From: Nigrospora sphaerica
Taxonomy: Eukaryota; Ascomycota; Sordariomycetes; Amphisphaeriales; Apiosporaceae
Assembly: GCA_018287875.1 (NCBI GenBank)
Contig: JAGVVL010000001.1
Location: forward strand, 1,798,001 to 1,862,000
DNA length: 64,000 nucleotides
Reading direction: 5' to 3'
In this document: positions 1 through 11,260 of the stretch, piece after piece
Layout of the letters: each line of letters opens with the position of its first letter
Numbering within the stretch: the stretch's first letter is position 1
Position numbers and translations under genes: made by a program
Notes under the pieces: model-generated
Told to the model about the DNA's origin: nothing
Databases searched by the model: none
The model's input: the letters and a program-made list of their open reading frames with translations, nothing else

Positions 1-235
1 CCTTTTCTTCCTTCAGACCGTCAGCACCGGGAATACCACCCTTGCCGCGGTTGCGAAAGGACTCGGCGGTGCGGTTTTTGTAAAGCTCGACATCCTCGGG
101 GGGCCGGTAGCCGGGTCGGATTTTGATCGCTTTCCGGGTGCTCCCGTCGGCGCGAACCGACTGCGGGATCTGTCGCTCGCCCGTCTCGTCGGTGACGATA
201 CCCGAGGTGGAAGGCTTGGCGGGCTCGGAAGGCAT
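1..235 (-). CDS. PYM/WIBG-type partner of Y14-Mago, N-terminal part (cut by window edge)
   Basis: Reading leftwards from the ATG at 235, an open frame of 78 codons runs off the window start. It begins MPSEPAKPSTSGIVTDETG and continues with ERQIPQSVRADGS, RKAIKIRPGYRPPEDVELY and KNRTAESFRNRGKGGIPGA. The order of T-DETG, I--S-R-DGS-RK, -I--GY-P-EDV--Y, K is the Mago-binding N-terminal domain of PYM (partner of Y14 and Mago). In animals this protein removes exon junction complexes from spliced mRNA and binds the small ribosomal subunit. Here the domain occupies about residues 11-60. The start is the first in-frame ATG and sits just before the conserved block. The C-terminal half lies outside the window, so integrity cannot be judged. 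The gene is divergent from the complex III subunit gene at 683. The family call is firm, but the function in this fungus is inferred. Confidence 0.85.
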   Translation of the reverse strand, partial: MPSEPAKPSTSGIVTDETGERQIPQSVRADGSTRKAIKIRPGYRPPEDVELYKNRTAESFRNRGKGGIPGADGLKEEK

Positions 236-682
236 TTCGGCAGGGGGTGGACGGACGACGGCCTAGTGATATTGAAGGCGGTAGGGCAGAGTCCGGGCGG
301 TTGTTGGCTCCGAGGCCCTGATTATGAGGACACGGGAATAGCTAGGCACCTGCAACCACAGAGGGGCTGCAGTGGTTGAGTACAATTGCGGATGGGACGG
401 AGGGGGGTACATCGAAACAAGTACCGAATGGAAGGCCGGCGGGAGACTGGACGCTGGTGGGCTCACAATAAGCTTGGCCCAATCGGAGAGCAGTATTACC
501 AAAACCTTGTGGAATTGTCCCGACCACCATTGAGCGAGAGTGGTCATCCATTGCTTCAGTTCCCAATCTCGACCTTGACTTTTCCGCACGTCAATTGAGC
601 CACCAACCGCCCGCCCACCCGCCGACAGAAGCCCCCGACCGTCCACATAGAGCGAAACCAAGCTTCTATCCGCCAAAATGGT
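236..682. other. Divergent intergenic region between PYM and QCR9
   Basis: This 447-base stretch separates two start codons facing away from each other, so it should hold both promoters and 5' leaders. Overlapping short frames occur on both strands, but none has a recognisable domain. One CCAAT pentamer lies at 479-483. I see no clear TATA element. Confidence 0.6.
479..483 (+). promoter_or_regulatory. CCAAT box candidate upstream of QCR9
   Basis: A CCAAT pentamer lies about 200 bases before the QCR9 start codon. The fungal HAP/CBF complex binds CCAAT and commonly controls respiratory-chain genes. The motif is short enough to occur by chance, so this is only a candidate. Confidence 0.25.
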
Positions 683-1139
683 ATGGCCTCCCCGCCCACG
701 GCTGCGGTAGCCTCGCTGGGACGGGCGGAATGCTAATCGCGCATCTAGTCCCGACCTCTGTACAAGTTAGTCGGCCCCTACCGAACCGAGCAAGCGAGAC
801 ATGACAATGGCGCCGACGATATCAAGAACCGTGGAGTGTGTTGACAATGCGCCGACAGTGCTCTCTTCTTCCGCAACTGGCAAATGCTGGGTGCCGTCTT
901 CGGAGCCGGCTTCGCCTTCGAGCTGTGAGTGTCGCCATTGCTAGGAGGGACGATTGCGGTGGAACTGACGGTCTGGCAGGGGTTTCAACCAGACCATGGA
1001 CAAGTTCTGGGACAACATGAACCGCGGCGTGAGTGTGAGCCCCTTGCTGGAAGGTAGACGGTGGTGGCTAACCGGCGCGCAGCGCCAATGGAAGGACATC
1101 CGACACAAGTACGTTGCCCAGGAGGAGGACGACGAATAA
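683..1139 (+). CDS. QCR9: Ubiquinol-cytochrome c reductase subunit 9 (complex III)
   Basis: This is a small inner mitochondrial membrane subunit of the cytochrome bc1 complex, built from five exons: 683-706, 749-765, 859-924, 980-1028 and 1083-1139. The junctions were chosen by frame and family match. They give a 70-residue protein containing SRPLYNALFFRNWQMLG, AVFGAGFAFEL, GFNQTMDKFWDNMNRG and RQWKDIRHKY, ending in an acidic EEDDE tail. The FRRN-like start, one transmembrane segment (about residues 21-37), the W/NRG motif and the WKDI-KY block match fungal QCR9 in order and length. Intron 1 (42 nt) has a GCTAATC branch site. Intron 2 begins GTTAGT and intron 3 GTGAGT. Exon 2 is only 17 nt. 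The exon 1 start is the least certain part; the rest is constrained by conserved residues. It shares a promoter region with the PYM gene. Confidence 0.88.
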
Positions 1140-2466
1140 ACGGTTTATGAAATCCACTGCGGGAGCGGGGAGATGGGCATGGGCCATAAACCGCCGGAAC
1201 TACAACCTGTACCTTATAGACCGACAAACCGAGCCTCTGCGTTGACCAGCTTCATATATGGACGCCTCCGTGGATCTTGGATGTGTGAACGGTCGCCCCC
1301 CGACGCAGGATGTATCGAGGGGGTGGACAACGACAGACTATCGGTGCACAACTTAAAAGTGTCTTGTCATGGATGAACGTGGCCTTTGGGGGGGGTGCTG
1401 ACTAGGCCGAGGAAGCTCGGGTGTTGGTCCAGGAACCGGGCAACATCCCTACGTGCTGTGGACGGACCCCAAGCCCGCCTTCTGCGTGGTCCAAAGTCGA
1501 GGTGTCTTTCATGAGTTTGCGGACAGCCTACATATGCTCTCGGGGGTTGCGCATTGGATAAGCACGTGTCAAGCTGCCGCTGGTGATCCGGTGTATGCAC
1601 CCAGCTGGATGCATACTCGCATACAACCAAGACAAGCAACCACTGAAAGGGACTTGGAAATCCAACACATAACCCCAGAGTACATAGCCGGAGACTTACA
1701 TGCGTTGCCTCCTAATAGGTGCCCGTACGTACTGCTCACTCCCCTAAGATGCCAAAGGAACTTAACATACTTCGATAAGAAGTATAGCCAGCCTACGCAT
1801 GTCCGTATCGATAAGAAACCCCTCGACACAAGATACCTGGTCCGGAGCCGTCGTCAAGAACGCCTTTAAAACACCATGCTTCATGTGCAACCTCGTGGCT
1901 GGTTGCTTGAAATGCAGCGTTTAGATCCATGAAGAAATACATCAACTAGATTATCTGCCTAGGTTCCTGCATAGAAGAGATACCTGAAATGAGTCATAGA
2001 TACCTGCATTTAGTAGGTACATCTTACTTAGCCGGTGCAAGTCCAGGCGTGGTGGTAGTGCGGACTTGCAGCAACTGGCCGGATCGACGGGCGGGAGCCC
2101 GCCTACATACATGTACATACCCTGCCTGTTGGTAACACACGTCACGCTGCTACTTCCGGTTGCCTTTCTTTCCTGCACCCCACCATCGATATCGTAGCAC
2201 CCCATTTCATCCCGATCGCATCCGCCCCTCCCCAGAACCATCCCTACTGCATTTCGCAGGAGCACCAGCCCGCCCCATCAGCACTGCTCCGTACTGAAAA
2301 TACAGACGACACGCACACGACGCGCCGGAAACAAGCTGCATTTGTTGTCCTATCGGTAACGCTGCCTGGGCTATCTGCCCTCGAAGACGTCCAGACGCCG
2401 CCTAAACCTGGGTCCTGGCGTGGATTGCGCTTCTCACATGAGCTTCGTCGAGCAGCACCCCCAGCC
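1140..2466. other. Intergenic region, QCR9 3' side and UBR1 promoter/leader
   Basis: This is 1.3 kb between a stop codon and the UBR1 ATG. An open frame at about 1453-1869 lacks an ATG start and any recognisable motif. The final 200 bases (CCGCC-, CGACG-rich, with a pyrimidine-rich stretch) would be the UBR1 leader. Nothing else is supported. Confidence 0.6.
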
Positions 2467-5400
2467 ATGGACACGGCCAACATGTCTACGCAAGAGCTGC
2501 AGCTCTGTCAGCACCTGATAGAGCTCCCGAGGCATTTTGGCTACCGATACACCGATGCCGCCTCTCGCGACCTGATCTACAATCTTTTCTGGTCCATGGC
2601 TGGTGGCAAGCCCGAGTACATGCGCCTGTTCTTTCCCGATGGCAAACTGTCGCCGAACGGCACTCTGAAATTAAGGGAGGCCCAGGGTGCCGAGGAGGGT
2701 GCCGAATACACCGAGGCCGCAAGAGGCAAGGCCTGCGGTCACATATTCCGTGCTGGCGAAGCCACGTACTCGTGCAAAACATGCGGTGCCGACGACACCT
2801 GCTGCCTCTGCAGCAAATGCTTCGACTCGACCGACCATGCCGGCCATATGGTCCGCATCAGCATCTCGCCTGGGAACAGCGGCTGCTGCGACTGCGGCGA
2901 TCCGGAGGCCTGGAAGCGGCCAATGCACTGCACCATCCACACCGAACGCGAGGGCGAAGCCAAAGGCAAGGGAAAGGAGGACGCCGGCCTTCCCGAGCCT
3001 CTGGTTAACAACATACGCATGACGATTGCCCGGGCAATCGATTTCATCTGCGACGTCATCTCCTGTGCCCCGGAGCAGCTCCGCCAGCCCAAGACGAGGG
3101 CCTCCATACAGGAGGACGAGAAAATGTCACGGCTCAACTCGACCTACTGTGGCGGGGACATCGACTCCCCCGGTGAATGGGCCGTCCTTCTCTGGAACGA
3201 CGAGAAGCACACGGTTGTCGAGGTACAAGAACAGGTAGCCCGTGCCTGCAGGGTGACGATGAACGAAGGCTACCAGGCAGCTCTCGAGACCGACAGCATA
3301 GGGCGGAGCCTCCTGACGTACGGCAAGGATATAGACCAGCTATTGCATGTGGCCCGGGTCCTGGAACAGATCAAGGTCACAGTTACGATTCGATCATCAC
3401 GAGACACTTTTCGGGAACAGATGTGCGGGTCTATTGTCGGCTGGCTGAACGATATATCTGGCTGCTACGTCGGGAACGACGGGAATATCCTAAGACAGAT
3501 CGTCTGCGAGGAGCTGCTGATGCCGTGGCGCAAGGGCAGCCCTGCGGCCCATGCTAGTCTGAACGAGATGGGCATCGAAGACGAAGACAAGATCGACCAA
3601 CGACATGCCCAGCTCCAAACACAACGCCTGTTCATGACTAGAGCACGGATGATGGCCTTTGTCGATGCCGCGGGCGGCCTGCCTGCTGGTGTTACTGCGA
3701 TCCCTGCAAACCTGGCCGAACTCCTTGATGATGATTCCGACGAAGACAGCAATGGCGATAGAACCCCCCTTAGTGGCGAGGAAGACTTTGACGATGACGA
3801 TGAAGAAGACGGCGACGTCATGATGATAGACGCTGGCGCTGGTGCTGTAGATCCCGCATTTCCCCTCGGCGACGCTCTGGAAGAAGAAGAAGCAACCTTT
3901 GCAGGCTATCCGCCGCCTCCGCCGCCTCCGGCTCCGGTGCTTAGGCGGAACCCCCGAGACCGTGACCTCACCCCGTCCGATTCGGACACGGCCGAGCCGT
4001 TGATAGCGCCTAGCGTCTACGCGAAAGCAAATATCGAAGTACCCAAGACACCAGGCCCGGCAAAGTCCGACACTATGGACCCCCCCAAACCCGGTCGATA
4101 TTGGGTGGAAACGCCGCCGGCCTACCTCGAACGCTCAAGCACGCAGTCCTACGAAGACGTCTTCGAGCGGGTTCGTCTGGATTGGTTGATTCTGTTCGAC
4201 CTCCGGATGTGGAAGAAAGTACGCAATGATCTGCGGGCCCTCTACATTTCCACGGTTGTCACCATTCCGGAGTTCAAGAGGATTCTCGGTCTCCGTTTCG
4301 CTGCTCTGTACACCACTTTGGCGCAGCTATACCTCATAGGAGACCGTGAACCCGATCATTCCATCATCAACATCTCGTTGCAGATGCTTACCGCACCGTC
4401 CATAACGGCTGAAGTGGTGGAGAGAGGCAACTTCTTAACGACACTGCTCGCCATCCTCTACACGTTCCTCACGACGCGGCAAGTCGGTTACCCCTGGGAC
4501 GTCTCCTCGAGTGCTGTCCTGGGCTTTGATACCGGATCAGTCACCAACCGGCGCATGTACCACTTCTACCTTGATATGAGGTATCTTTTCGGCTCGCCGC
4601 ACGTTCAAGAACGCATGAGAACGGAGGAAAGATACCTGCTGCAATTCCTCGACCTTGTCAAGCTTCATCAAGGCATCTGCCCCAACACCAGGGCCATTGG
4701 GGAACATGTCGAATATGAGACCGACAGCTGGATCGGCGCCTCGCTGATGACGCGGGAGATGAACCAACTGTGCAGGCTGCTGGCAGACTCTTTCCGCAAC
4801 CTGCCAGAGCACGAGTCGCACCATATCGCCAGAGCGATCAAACTGACGGCCAAGAGCGTCATCATAAATTCCATCGGCGCCGAGCGTGCCCGGTTTCTAC
4901 AGGCCGAAATCAAAGACGAGGTGCGCTTCAAGACGCTCACCGACTTCGAGTTTGCCGGCGAGTCAGCCAAGTTTGACGTGGTCAAATTTGTTGTCGAAGA
5001 GCAGCCCATCAGCTTTCACCACGCTCTCCACTACACCCTCTCGTGGCTTATCGAGTGTGGCAAGCACATGTCTGCCCAGCAGCTGGCATCCATTCTGAGT
5101 TTTACCTCCCTGGAACTGAAGGCAAAACCAAGATCAATGGGCCGGAAAGCTATGCCCAAGCGCGACTATGCACCCCAAGATTACCTCATGGCCGCCTTCG
5201 ATTATCCATTACGGGTATGCACTTGGCTTGCCCAGATCAAGGCCGGAATGTGGGTTCGGAACGGCATCAGCCTTAGGCACCAGGCTGTAACGTATCGAAA
5301 CGTTCTCAACAGAAACGTCACGCATCATCGCGACCTTTTCCTTCTCCAGACAGCGCTGGTTGTCTGTGACCCGAGCAGAGTTCTCGCCTCCATCCTCAAC

Positions 5401-8400
5401 AGGTTCGGCATGGACAACTGGGTCAAAGGCTTTTTCGAGGCACGCTCGGCGGCACAGGATGAAACCCAGCATCTCGATGTTATCGAGGACATGATTCACT
5501 TGCTCATCGTCCTGCTGAGCGAAAGGATCTCCCTGCTCCCCCAGTGCGAGAAAGAGACTCATCTGATGGCCATGCGCCGCGACATCACCCATGTACTCTG
5601 TTTCCGCCCCCTTACATTCAACGAGGTGTGTAACAAGCTTCCGGACAAGTTCCATGAGCAGGAGGACTTCCATACCGTCCTTGAAGATGTGGCAACCTTT
5701 AAGCCTCCGGAGGGTGTCACCGACAACGGTACCTTCGAGCTGAAGGCCCAATATATCGAAACGATCGATCCCTACATCGCTCACTACAACAAGAACCAGA
5801 GAGAAGAGTCGGAGGCTGCATATCGCAACTATGTGGCAAAGAAGACCGGGAAGCCTGCCGAGGAGATAGTCTACGAGCCCAAGTTGCAACCCATACCGTC
5901 AGGTGTCTTCACCAACCTGGCGGCGTTTACCGGCTCGGGCATGTTTGCGCAAATCATCTACTACTCACTTCTGTACCCACTCGTTGCAACCAAGCTTACA
6001 CCCAAAGTGCCTTTCACCCGGGTAGAAACGTTCTTGCAGGTCGTGCTGCATCTGGTCCTCATCGCCATCGCCGAGGACAAGGCGGACGAGCGTGCTACAA
6101 CGCCCGAGAACTCGTTCATTCAGAGAGCTTTGACAAGCCAGGCCCGAGGAAATTTCATGACCGACGCGCCCACGGCCAAGACGATCGTTTCCTTGCTGGA
6201 GATGATGTCCACCAAGGAAGAGTTCAAGGCGTGCCATCCCAAAGTGGGACTTATCCTGAAGCGGATGAGGCAGAAGATGCCCACGCACTTTGACTCGGCC
6301 TATACAAGGCTCGGTATACCCATCGACAGAATCGACACTGCTTCTCCGGCTAGCGCCATCAACGCCGAAGAGGAACGCGAGAAGAAAAAGAAGGCAGCTC
6401 GCGATCGCCAGGCCAAGGTCATGGCGCAGTTCCAGCAACAGCAAAAGAGTTTCCTGGAAATGCAAGGAGACATGGACTGGGGCGAGGAGGAGCTGGAGGA
6501 CATGACGGAAGAACAGCCAATAGAGGAGCGTAAGAACTTCTGGAAGTATCCGCGCGGTACATGTATCCTCTGCCAAGAGGATACCGACGACGGCCGGCTC
6601 TATGGCACGTTCGGGCTGTTCATGGAGAGCCACATCCTGCGTCAGACCGATTTCCAAGACGCCGACTTTGTCAGGGAAGCTGCGAACACTCCCGAGAACT
6701 TGGACCGCTCCGCCGAGGACATTCGACCATTTGGTCTTGCCCATGAAAACCGCAAAGTGGTTGAAAAGGTGAATATGAACGGAGAGACCTTTACCACTGA
6801 GAGGCAAGGGCTTGGCAAGGGGTTCCCCGCTAAACTGTCGCGGCCCGGCCCAGTCGCTGTCTCGTGCGGCCACACGATGCACTTCAGCTGTTTCGAGATG
6901 TACATCGAAGCGACGTCGCGACGCCAGGTTCACCAGATCGCCCGTCACCATCCCGAAGATCTTGAGCGGCGTGAATTCGTCTGTCCTCTCTGCAAGGCTC
7001 TGGGCAACGCGTTCCTACCAGTGAGCTGGGATGGCAAGGAGGAATCTTATCCCGGAGTTCTACAAGCTCCTGTTGATTTTGGCTCATTTCTCGAATCTGA
7101 GATGGGCATACCTCAGTACATGAGCCCGCAAACACGCGGCTCGGCCCAGCAAACCTTCGCCGAGTACATCCGATCTAGGATGCCGAGCAGTCTCGTGGAG
7201 GGCTCGTCGCAATTGGTGCTAGATGCGTGGAATGTCAGCCGACCGCCGTCGGTGTCCATCAGCACTCCGTTCAGCGATAGCTTCTCTTCGGTGGCAACGC
7301 CCGAGTCCAGTGTGCGTTCACGAAGCCCATCAGACGCCCAAAGCAGCGACAAGGAACTCATGTCGGCGTACCGACGTCTGCGGGATACGCTTCGGACCAA
7401 CAAGTTGTGCGCCGGTACGATCGGCGAAGATAAAGACGATGAGTTGTACGGCGGCGGCGTATTGGCCCGCACTGTCGGCTACTCGATATCATCTACGGAA
7501 ATCCAGCAGCGAGGCGTCGAAGCCCAGTACGGCATGACATTGGTCGAGAGGATTCCCGAGCAGGCATTGATCCAGCTGCGCATCCTCTGCGAAACCACGT
7601 CGTCCTATATCGCATTTGGCGGGCTGCGCCATGGTGGCGGCAACCGAATGGAGGACGAGTTCCGACGAGACTGCGAACGCCAGCACTGCCAGCTCTTCAT
7701 CTCCGAGTACTTCAATAAGGACACGCCCAACAGCCGTCAACCTCCGGTTGACTATATGCCTCTTCTGAGCCAAGACGTCTTCATTTTCATGTGCGAGTGT
7801 GTCTTCGGTACTTCCGCCGCGCACAAAATAGACGTCAGCAACCTGGTGCGAATTTGTTACTTCGCCGAGATTGTCAAGACCGTCTTCCACATCTCCCGGA
7901 ATGTGCCCATTGGGAAATGGCTCGAACTCATGGGCAGCCATGGCGACGAAGATCCCGCGCTCCAGAACTTTGCCAACTTCTGCCAGGCCATCACGCTCGT
8001 CAGTATCAACTGCGCCAACGACGCCCAGGAGATAGCGGATGATCTGCCCAACGCTGCCTTTGACCAGCCGTGTTTTGACAGCCTGGCCAAATTCCACGAT
8101 TTCGTGAAGCGTTACGCTCTGGTGTTCCTGCGTAAGACTGTCATCCTTTTGCATGTCCACCATGGCATCAACTTCAATAATTTCGTCCCGGCGGCCCCCG
8201 AGCTGGATGAGCTTTCCCGGCTGACAGCCGTCCTCCGGTTGCCTTCCTTTGACGAGATGTGCACTGCGCTGACACCCTTGGCCGCCGATTACGGCTGGAA
8301 AACGGCCGATATGAAGAGGCTTACTCAGGGCTGGATCAAGCACCAAATCGCGTTTCCTCCCCCTGTTCCCACGGATACCAGCCTAGAGGCACCGCACGTG

Positions 8401-8995
8401 TTGCCTCGATCGGCCCAGCTTAGCCACCCGGCCATTTTCGAGCTTGTAGGCCTGCCCAAGAACTTCGATACACTGATAGAGGAGTGCTCCCGTCGGCGCT
8501 GTCCTAAGACTGGCAAGGACCTTGCGGACCCGGCTGTTTGTCTAATGTGCGGCGAAATCTTCTGTGCGCAGACAATGTGCTGCCTGATGGACTATCAGGA
8601 ACCTGGCCGCCCCGAATCGTCGACGAAGCAGTTGGGAGGCGCTACTCAGCATATGCTATTCAAGTAGGCTCCTCTCCTCCCTTGAACGGTGGAATATAGA
8701 ATGTGGGTACTGACCAGATTGGCGCAGGTGCAACCGCAACATAGGCATCTTCATCAACATCCGAAAGTGCGCTGTGTTCTACCTCCATCGGCACAGCGGC
8801 AGTTTCAGCAATGCACCCTATATCGATAAGTACGGCGAAGTGGACATTGGACTGCGTCACGGACGACAACTGTTCCTGAACCAGCGACGGTACGACTCGA
8901 TGATGCGCGCCACATGGCTCAGTCACGGTGTGCCAAGCTACATCAGTCGGAAGTTGGAGGCGGACATCAACAACGGCGGGTGGGAGACGATTTGA
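2467..8995 (+). CDS. UBR1: UBR1-type N-recognin, E3 ubiquitin-protein ligase
   Basis: Exons 2467-8663 and 8728-8995 encode 2154 residues. The enzyme recognises destabilising N-terminal residues and, with a Rad6-type E2, attaches ubiquitin (N-degron pathway). Seen in order: a UBR box with Cys/His zinc ligands (about 90-158; CGHIF, CKTCG, CCLCSKCF, CCDCGD), a ClpS-like type-2 pocket (about 236-320; WAVLLWNDEKHTVVEV), a long acidic linker (about 420-455), a helical middle, a charged coiled coil rich in K/E/Q (about 1298-1350), a RING-H2 finger (about 1365-1510; CILCQED, SCGHTMHFSCF, CPLC) and the C-terminal cap with its own Cys cluster (RRRCPKTGK, CLMCGEIFC). The 64-nt intron (branch TACTGAC) is required: without it the protein stops before the conserved CNRNIGIFINIRKCAVFYLH segment. 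The ATG at 2467 is the first in frame, in good context. No defect is seen in the zinc ligands. Confidence 0.96.
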
Positions 8996-9592
8996 TGCGA
9001 TGGTATGACGCATGACTAGAGCACTGCATAGTTGACTTGGATGTTTTTGCCCAAGTGACTCGACAGCTTTGCATCATGATGGCATATGGGCGCACGGGCG
9101 GATGGTCTTTTCGGTCGGCGGTCGACGTATACGCGGGGGGTTTGACTTATGCCCGATCACGCGGGCCTTTACTCGGTATTCTGCTACGATGACGTGCATT
9201 TGTTTTGTTGTATTTTCCTCTTTCCTGCATTTGCGCCTCGTGTCCCCAAGCCCAGGCTTGGACGGCCTCAGGGTAACGAATGGTCAGATGCGGGAGCAGT
9301 GTCCAGGGGGCCAACAGGACTGTGGTATATACACTTGTTTACCGACGCAAAAATTACCTAAATGTTTGCATCTGTGCCCCCATTTCCCGGGATACACGCA
9401 CGGGTGCAATTCCATGTAGAGCGTCAGACATTATTGGTGGCGTCCAGCTGTTTCGGCTTCAGGGCATGCGTATGCGATGTGGATATACTGGTGAGCGCGG
9501 TACCGGTTCACTCTACGGTGACTCTACGCGAAACGACGGCGCAGGAGAAAGCCCGGACGATTTCATGCCAGGGAAGTCTCCAGCCCGTGGGT
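8996..9592. other. Convergent intergenic region UBR1/SWD3
   Basis: This is a 597-base gap between two stop codons that face each other, so it holds both 3' ends. It includes T-rich runs near 9200-9230 that could serve 3'-end formation. No gene is supported. Confidence 0.55.
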
Positions 9593-11260
9593 TTATTCTT
9601 CGCTCTTGATCACGACGGGCGCCGGCGTCTCTCTCTGTGTCATGCCCTCGGTGCCGTCTGGAAGCGCTCCGTCGGGCGCGTCCGCGTCGGCCATGGCCAC
9701 GTCCCCGGGTCCGTCGGCCGTGTCCTCTCCGGGCTTCTTCTCAGCGTCGTCGTCGGGGTCCTGGTGCTTGAAGATGCGGATCCGGCCGTCCTGGCCGCAG
9801 CTGACGAGGGTGTCGCCGTGGACGTCGACCCAGAAGACGACGCTCTCATGGGCCTTCTCGATGCGCTGGACGATCTCCTTGGTCCGGACGTCCCAGAGGA
9901 CGATGTCGCCGTCCTCGGAGGCCGCCGTCACGAAGGCGCGGCCGCCGACGACGCTGAAGCAGCCGCCGATGCTGTAGCCGCCGTTCTTGTGGCCCTGGTA
10001 CGTCTTCTTCACGGAGCCGCTGACGTAGTCCCACAGCCGTATGCACGAGTCCATGCTAAAGGCCAGGACGTAGCGGCCGTTGGGGGCGAAGCAGACTGAC
10101 GTCACGGGCGGGTTGTCTTCGTGGACCATGGTCTTGAGGCACTGGCCCGTCGAGGTGTCCCATATTCGGCTATGGCAGGAGCGCGGTCAGACAGGACAGC
10201 TCGCGCAACGCACCATGGTGGAAAAACAACGCGGGGAGGAAGGAGGGTGAGGCCGAACTTACGTCAAGCCGTCCGTGCTACAACTGACGACCAAGGTCCC
10301 GTCGCGACAAAAGTCGATGCCACTGACGGGGTCACTGTGAGCCGGCAGGCTCCTCATCAGTCGCCCTGCTCGCACATCCCAGAGGAATACTGCCTCGTCG
10401 TAGCTCCCGCTCGCCAGAATGTTGCCCTTGGGCGAAAAGGCCAGGCAGTAGACGTAGTTGTGATGGCCCAGCAAGGGCCGCACCCTCGTAGGCCGCCCCG
10501 TCACCCTGTCCCATAGCCGGATGGCCTTGTCGTCGGAGCCCGTGGCCAGCGTTTTGGAGTCGGGCGACCAGGCCACCGTGGACACGCCGGCCATGTGCCC
10601 TATCAGTGTGTCGACATGCTTCCCTGTAGCCACTTCCCAGATCTTGATGGAGCCGTCGGCCGAGGCGGAAGCGATCCACATGCCGTCCGGTGATATGCGC
10701 GCCTGGGAAATGGGTTGTTTGTGGCCGCCAAGAATGAGCTTGGGCCGGAAGTTGGGCCGTGGCGGCTGGCGCTGTTGCGGAGGAGAGGCGGCGGCGGCGG
10801 CGGCGACGTCTTCGCCGGGCGTGCGCAACGGGGTCGGGTCTACGGACGGCGGAGAGCGCGAGCGGGAGACGGAAGGCGACGGCGAGGAGCGCGAGCGCGA
10901 CGGCGAGCGCGACCGTGTCCGCGAGCGGGAGCGCGAGCTGGAGCGCGAGTGGGAGGGAGAACGGGAGGCCGGGGACCGCGACCGCGAAGGGCTCGGGGTG
11001 TGGCGGTCGCTCGAGGAGTAGGCGCGCCGGCGGCCGGGGCTGCGGCTCGTGCTCGCCTCGGGCGAGGGGCTCTGGTCCGGGCGTTCGCGGATGGACACGC
11101 GCAGGGCGCGCTTCTCGCCGGCGTCCTCGTCGCGGTCGGGCGTGCCGTACGGCGGGGTCGAGCCGAGGCTGTCGGCGTGGACCTTTCGGCGCTTCGGGGG
11201 CGGCTCGCTGGCGGGGAGCCCGGCCGGCGCGTCGGCCGGCGACTCGACAGCGGCGGACAT
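9593..11260 (-). CDS. SWD3: WDR5/Swd3-type WD40 protein (COMPASS subunit) with RS-rich N-terminus
   Basis: Exons 11260-10263 and 10169-9593 (93-nt intron, donor GTAAGT) encode 524 residues. Seven WD40 blades occupy about residues 175-480; examples are LILGGHKQPISQARISPDG, IGHMAGVSTVAWSPD and GHHNYVYCLAFSPKGN, with IKIWE, IRLWD, VFLWD, RIWD, IRLWD, IVLWD and IRIFK closing strands. Blade pattern and order match WDR5/Swd3, the propeller that scaffolds the Set1/COMPASS histone H3K4 methyltransferase in the nucleus. Before the propeller lie a PPPKRRK nuclear-localisation-like motif and an RS domain (about 67-145; SRSRSRTRSRSPSRSRS), then an Ala run. After the propeller is an acidic, Asp/Ala-rich tail. 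The start is the first in-frame ATG. A generic WD40 protein of splicing cannot be fully excluded because of the RS domain, but the blades favour WDR5/Swd3. Confidence 0.87.

Noticed and set aside
1453..1869. 138-codon plus-strand frame between QCR9 and UBR1
   Set aside because: It begins with a non-ATG codon and has no recognisable feature.
2425..2466. N-terminal extension of UBR1 from a TTG at 2425
   Set aside because: The first in-frame ATG is at 2467 in good context. There is no reason to assume non-AUG initiation.
5965..8346. Long open frames (up to 328 codons) on the minus strand inside UBR1
   Set aside because: They are antisense shadows of a GC-rich conserved coding exon, with no motifs of their own.
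9362..10099. 245-codon plus-strand frame rich in Val/Ala/Asp
   Set aside because: It is the mirror image of the WD40 exon on the minus strand. The minus-strand blades are unmistakable.
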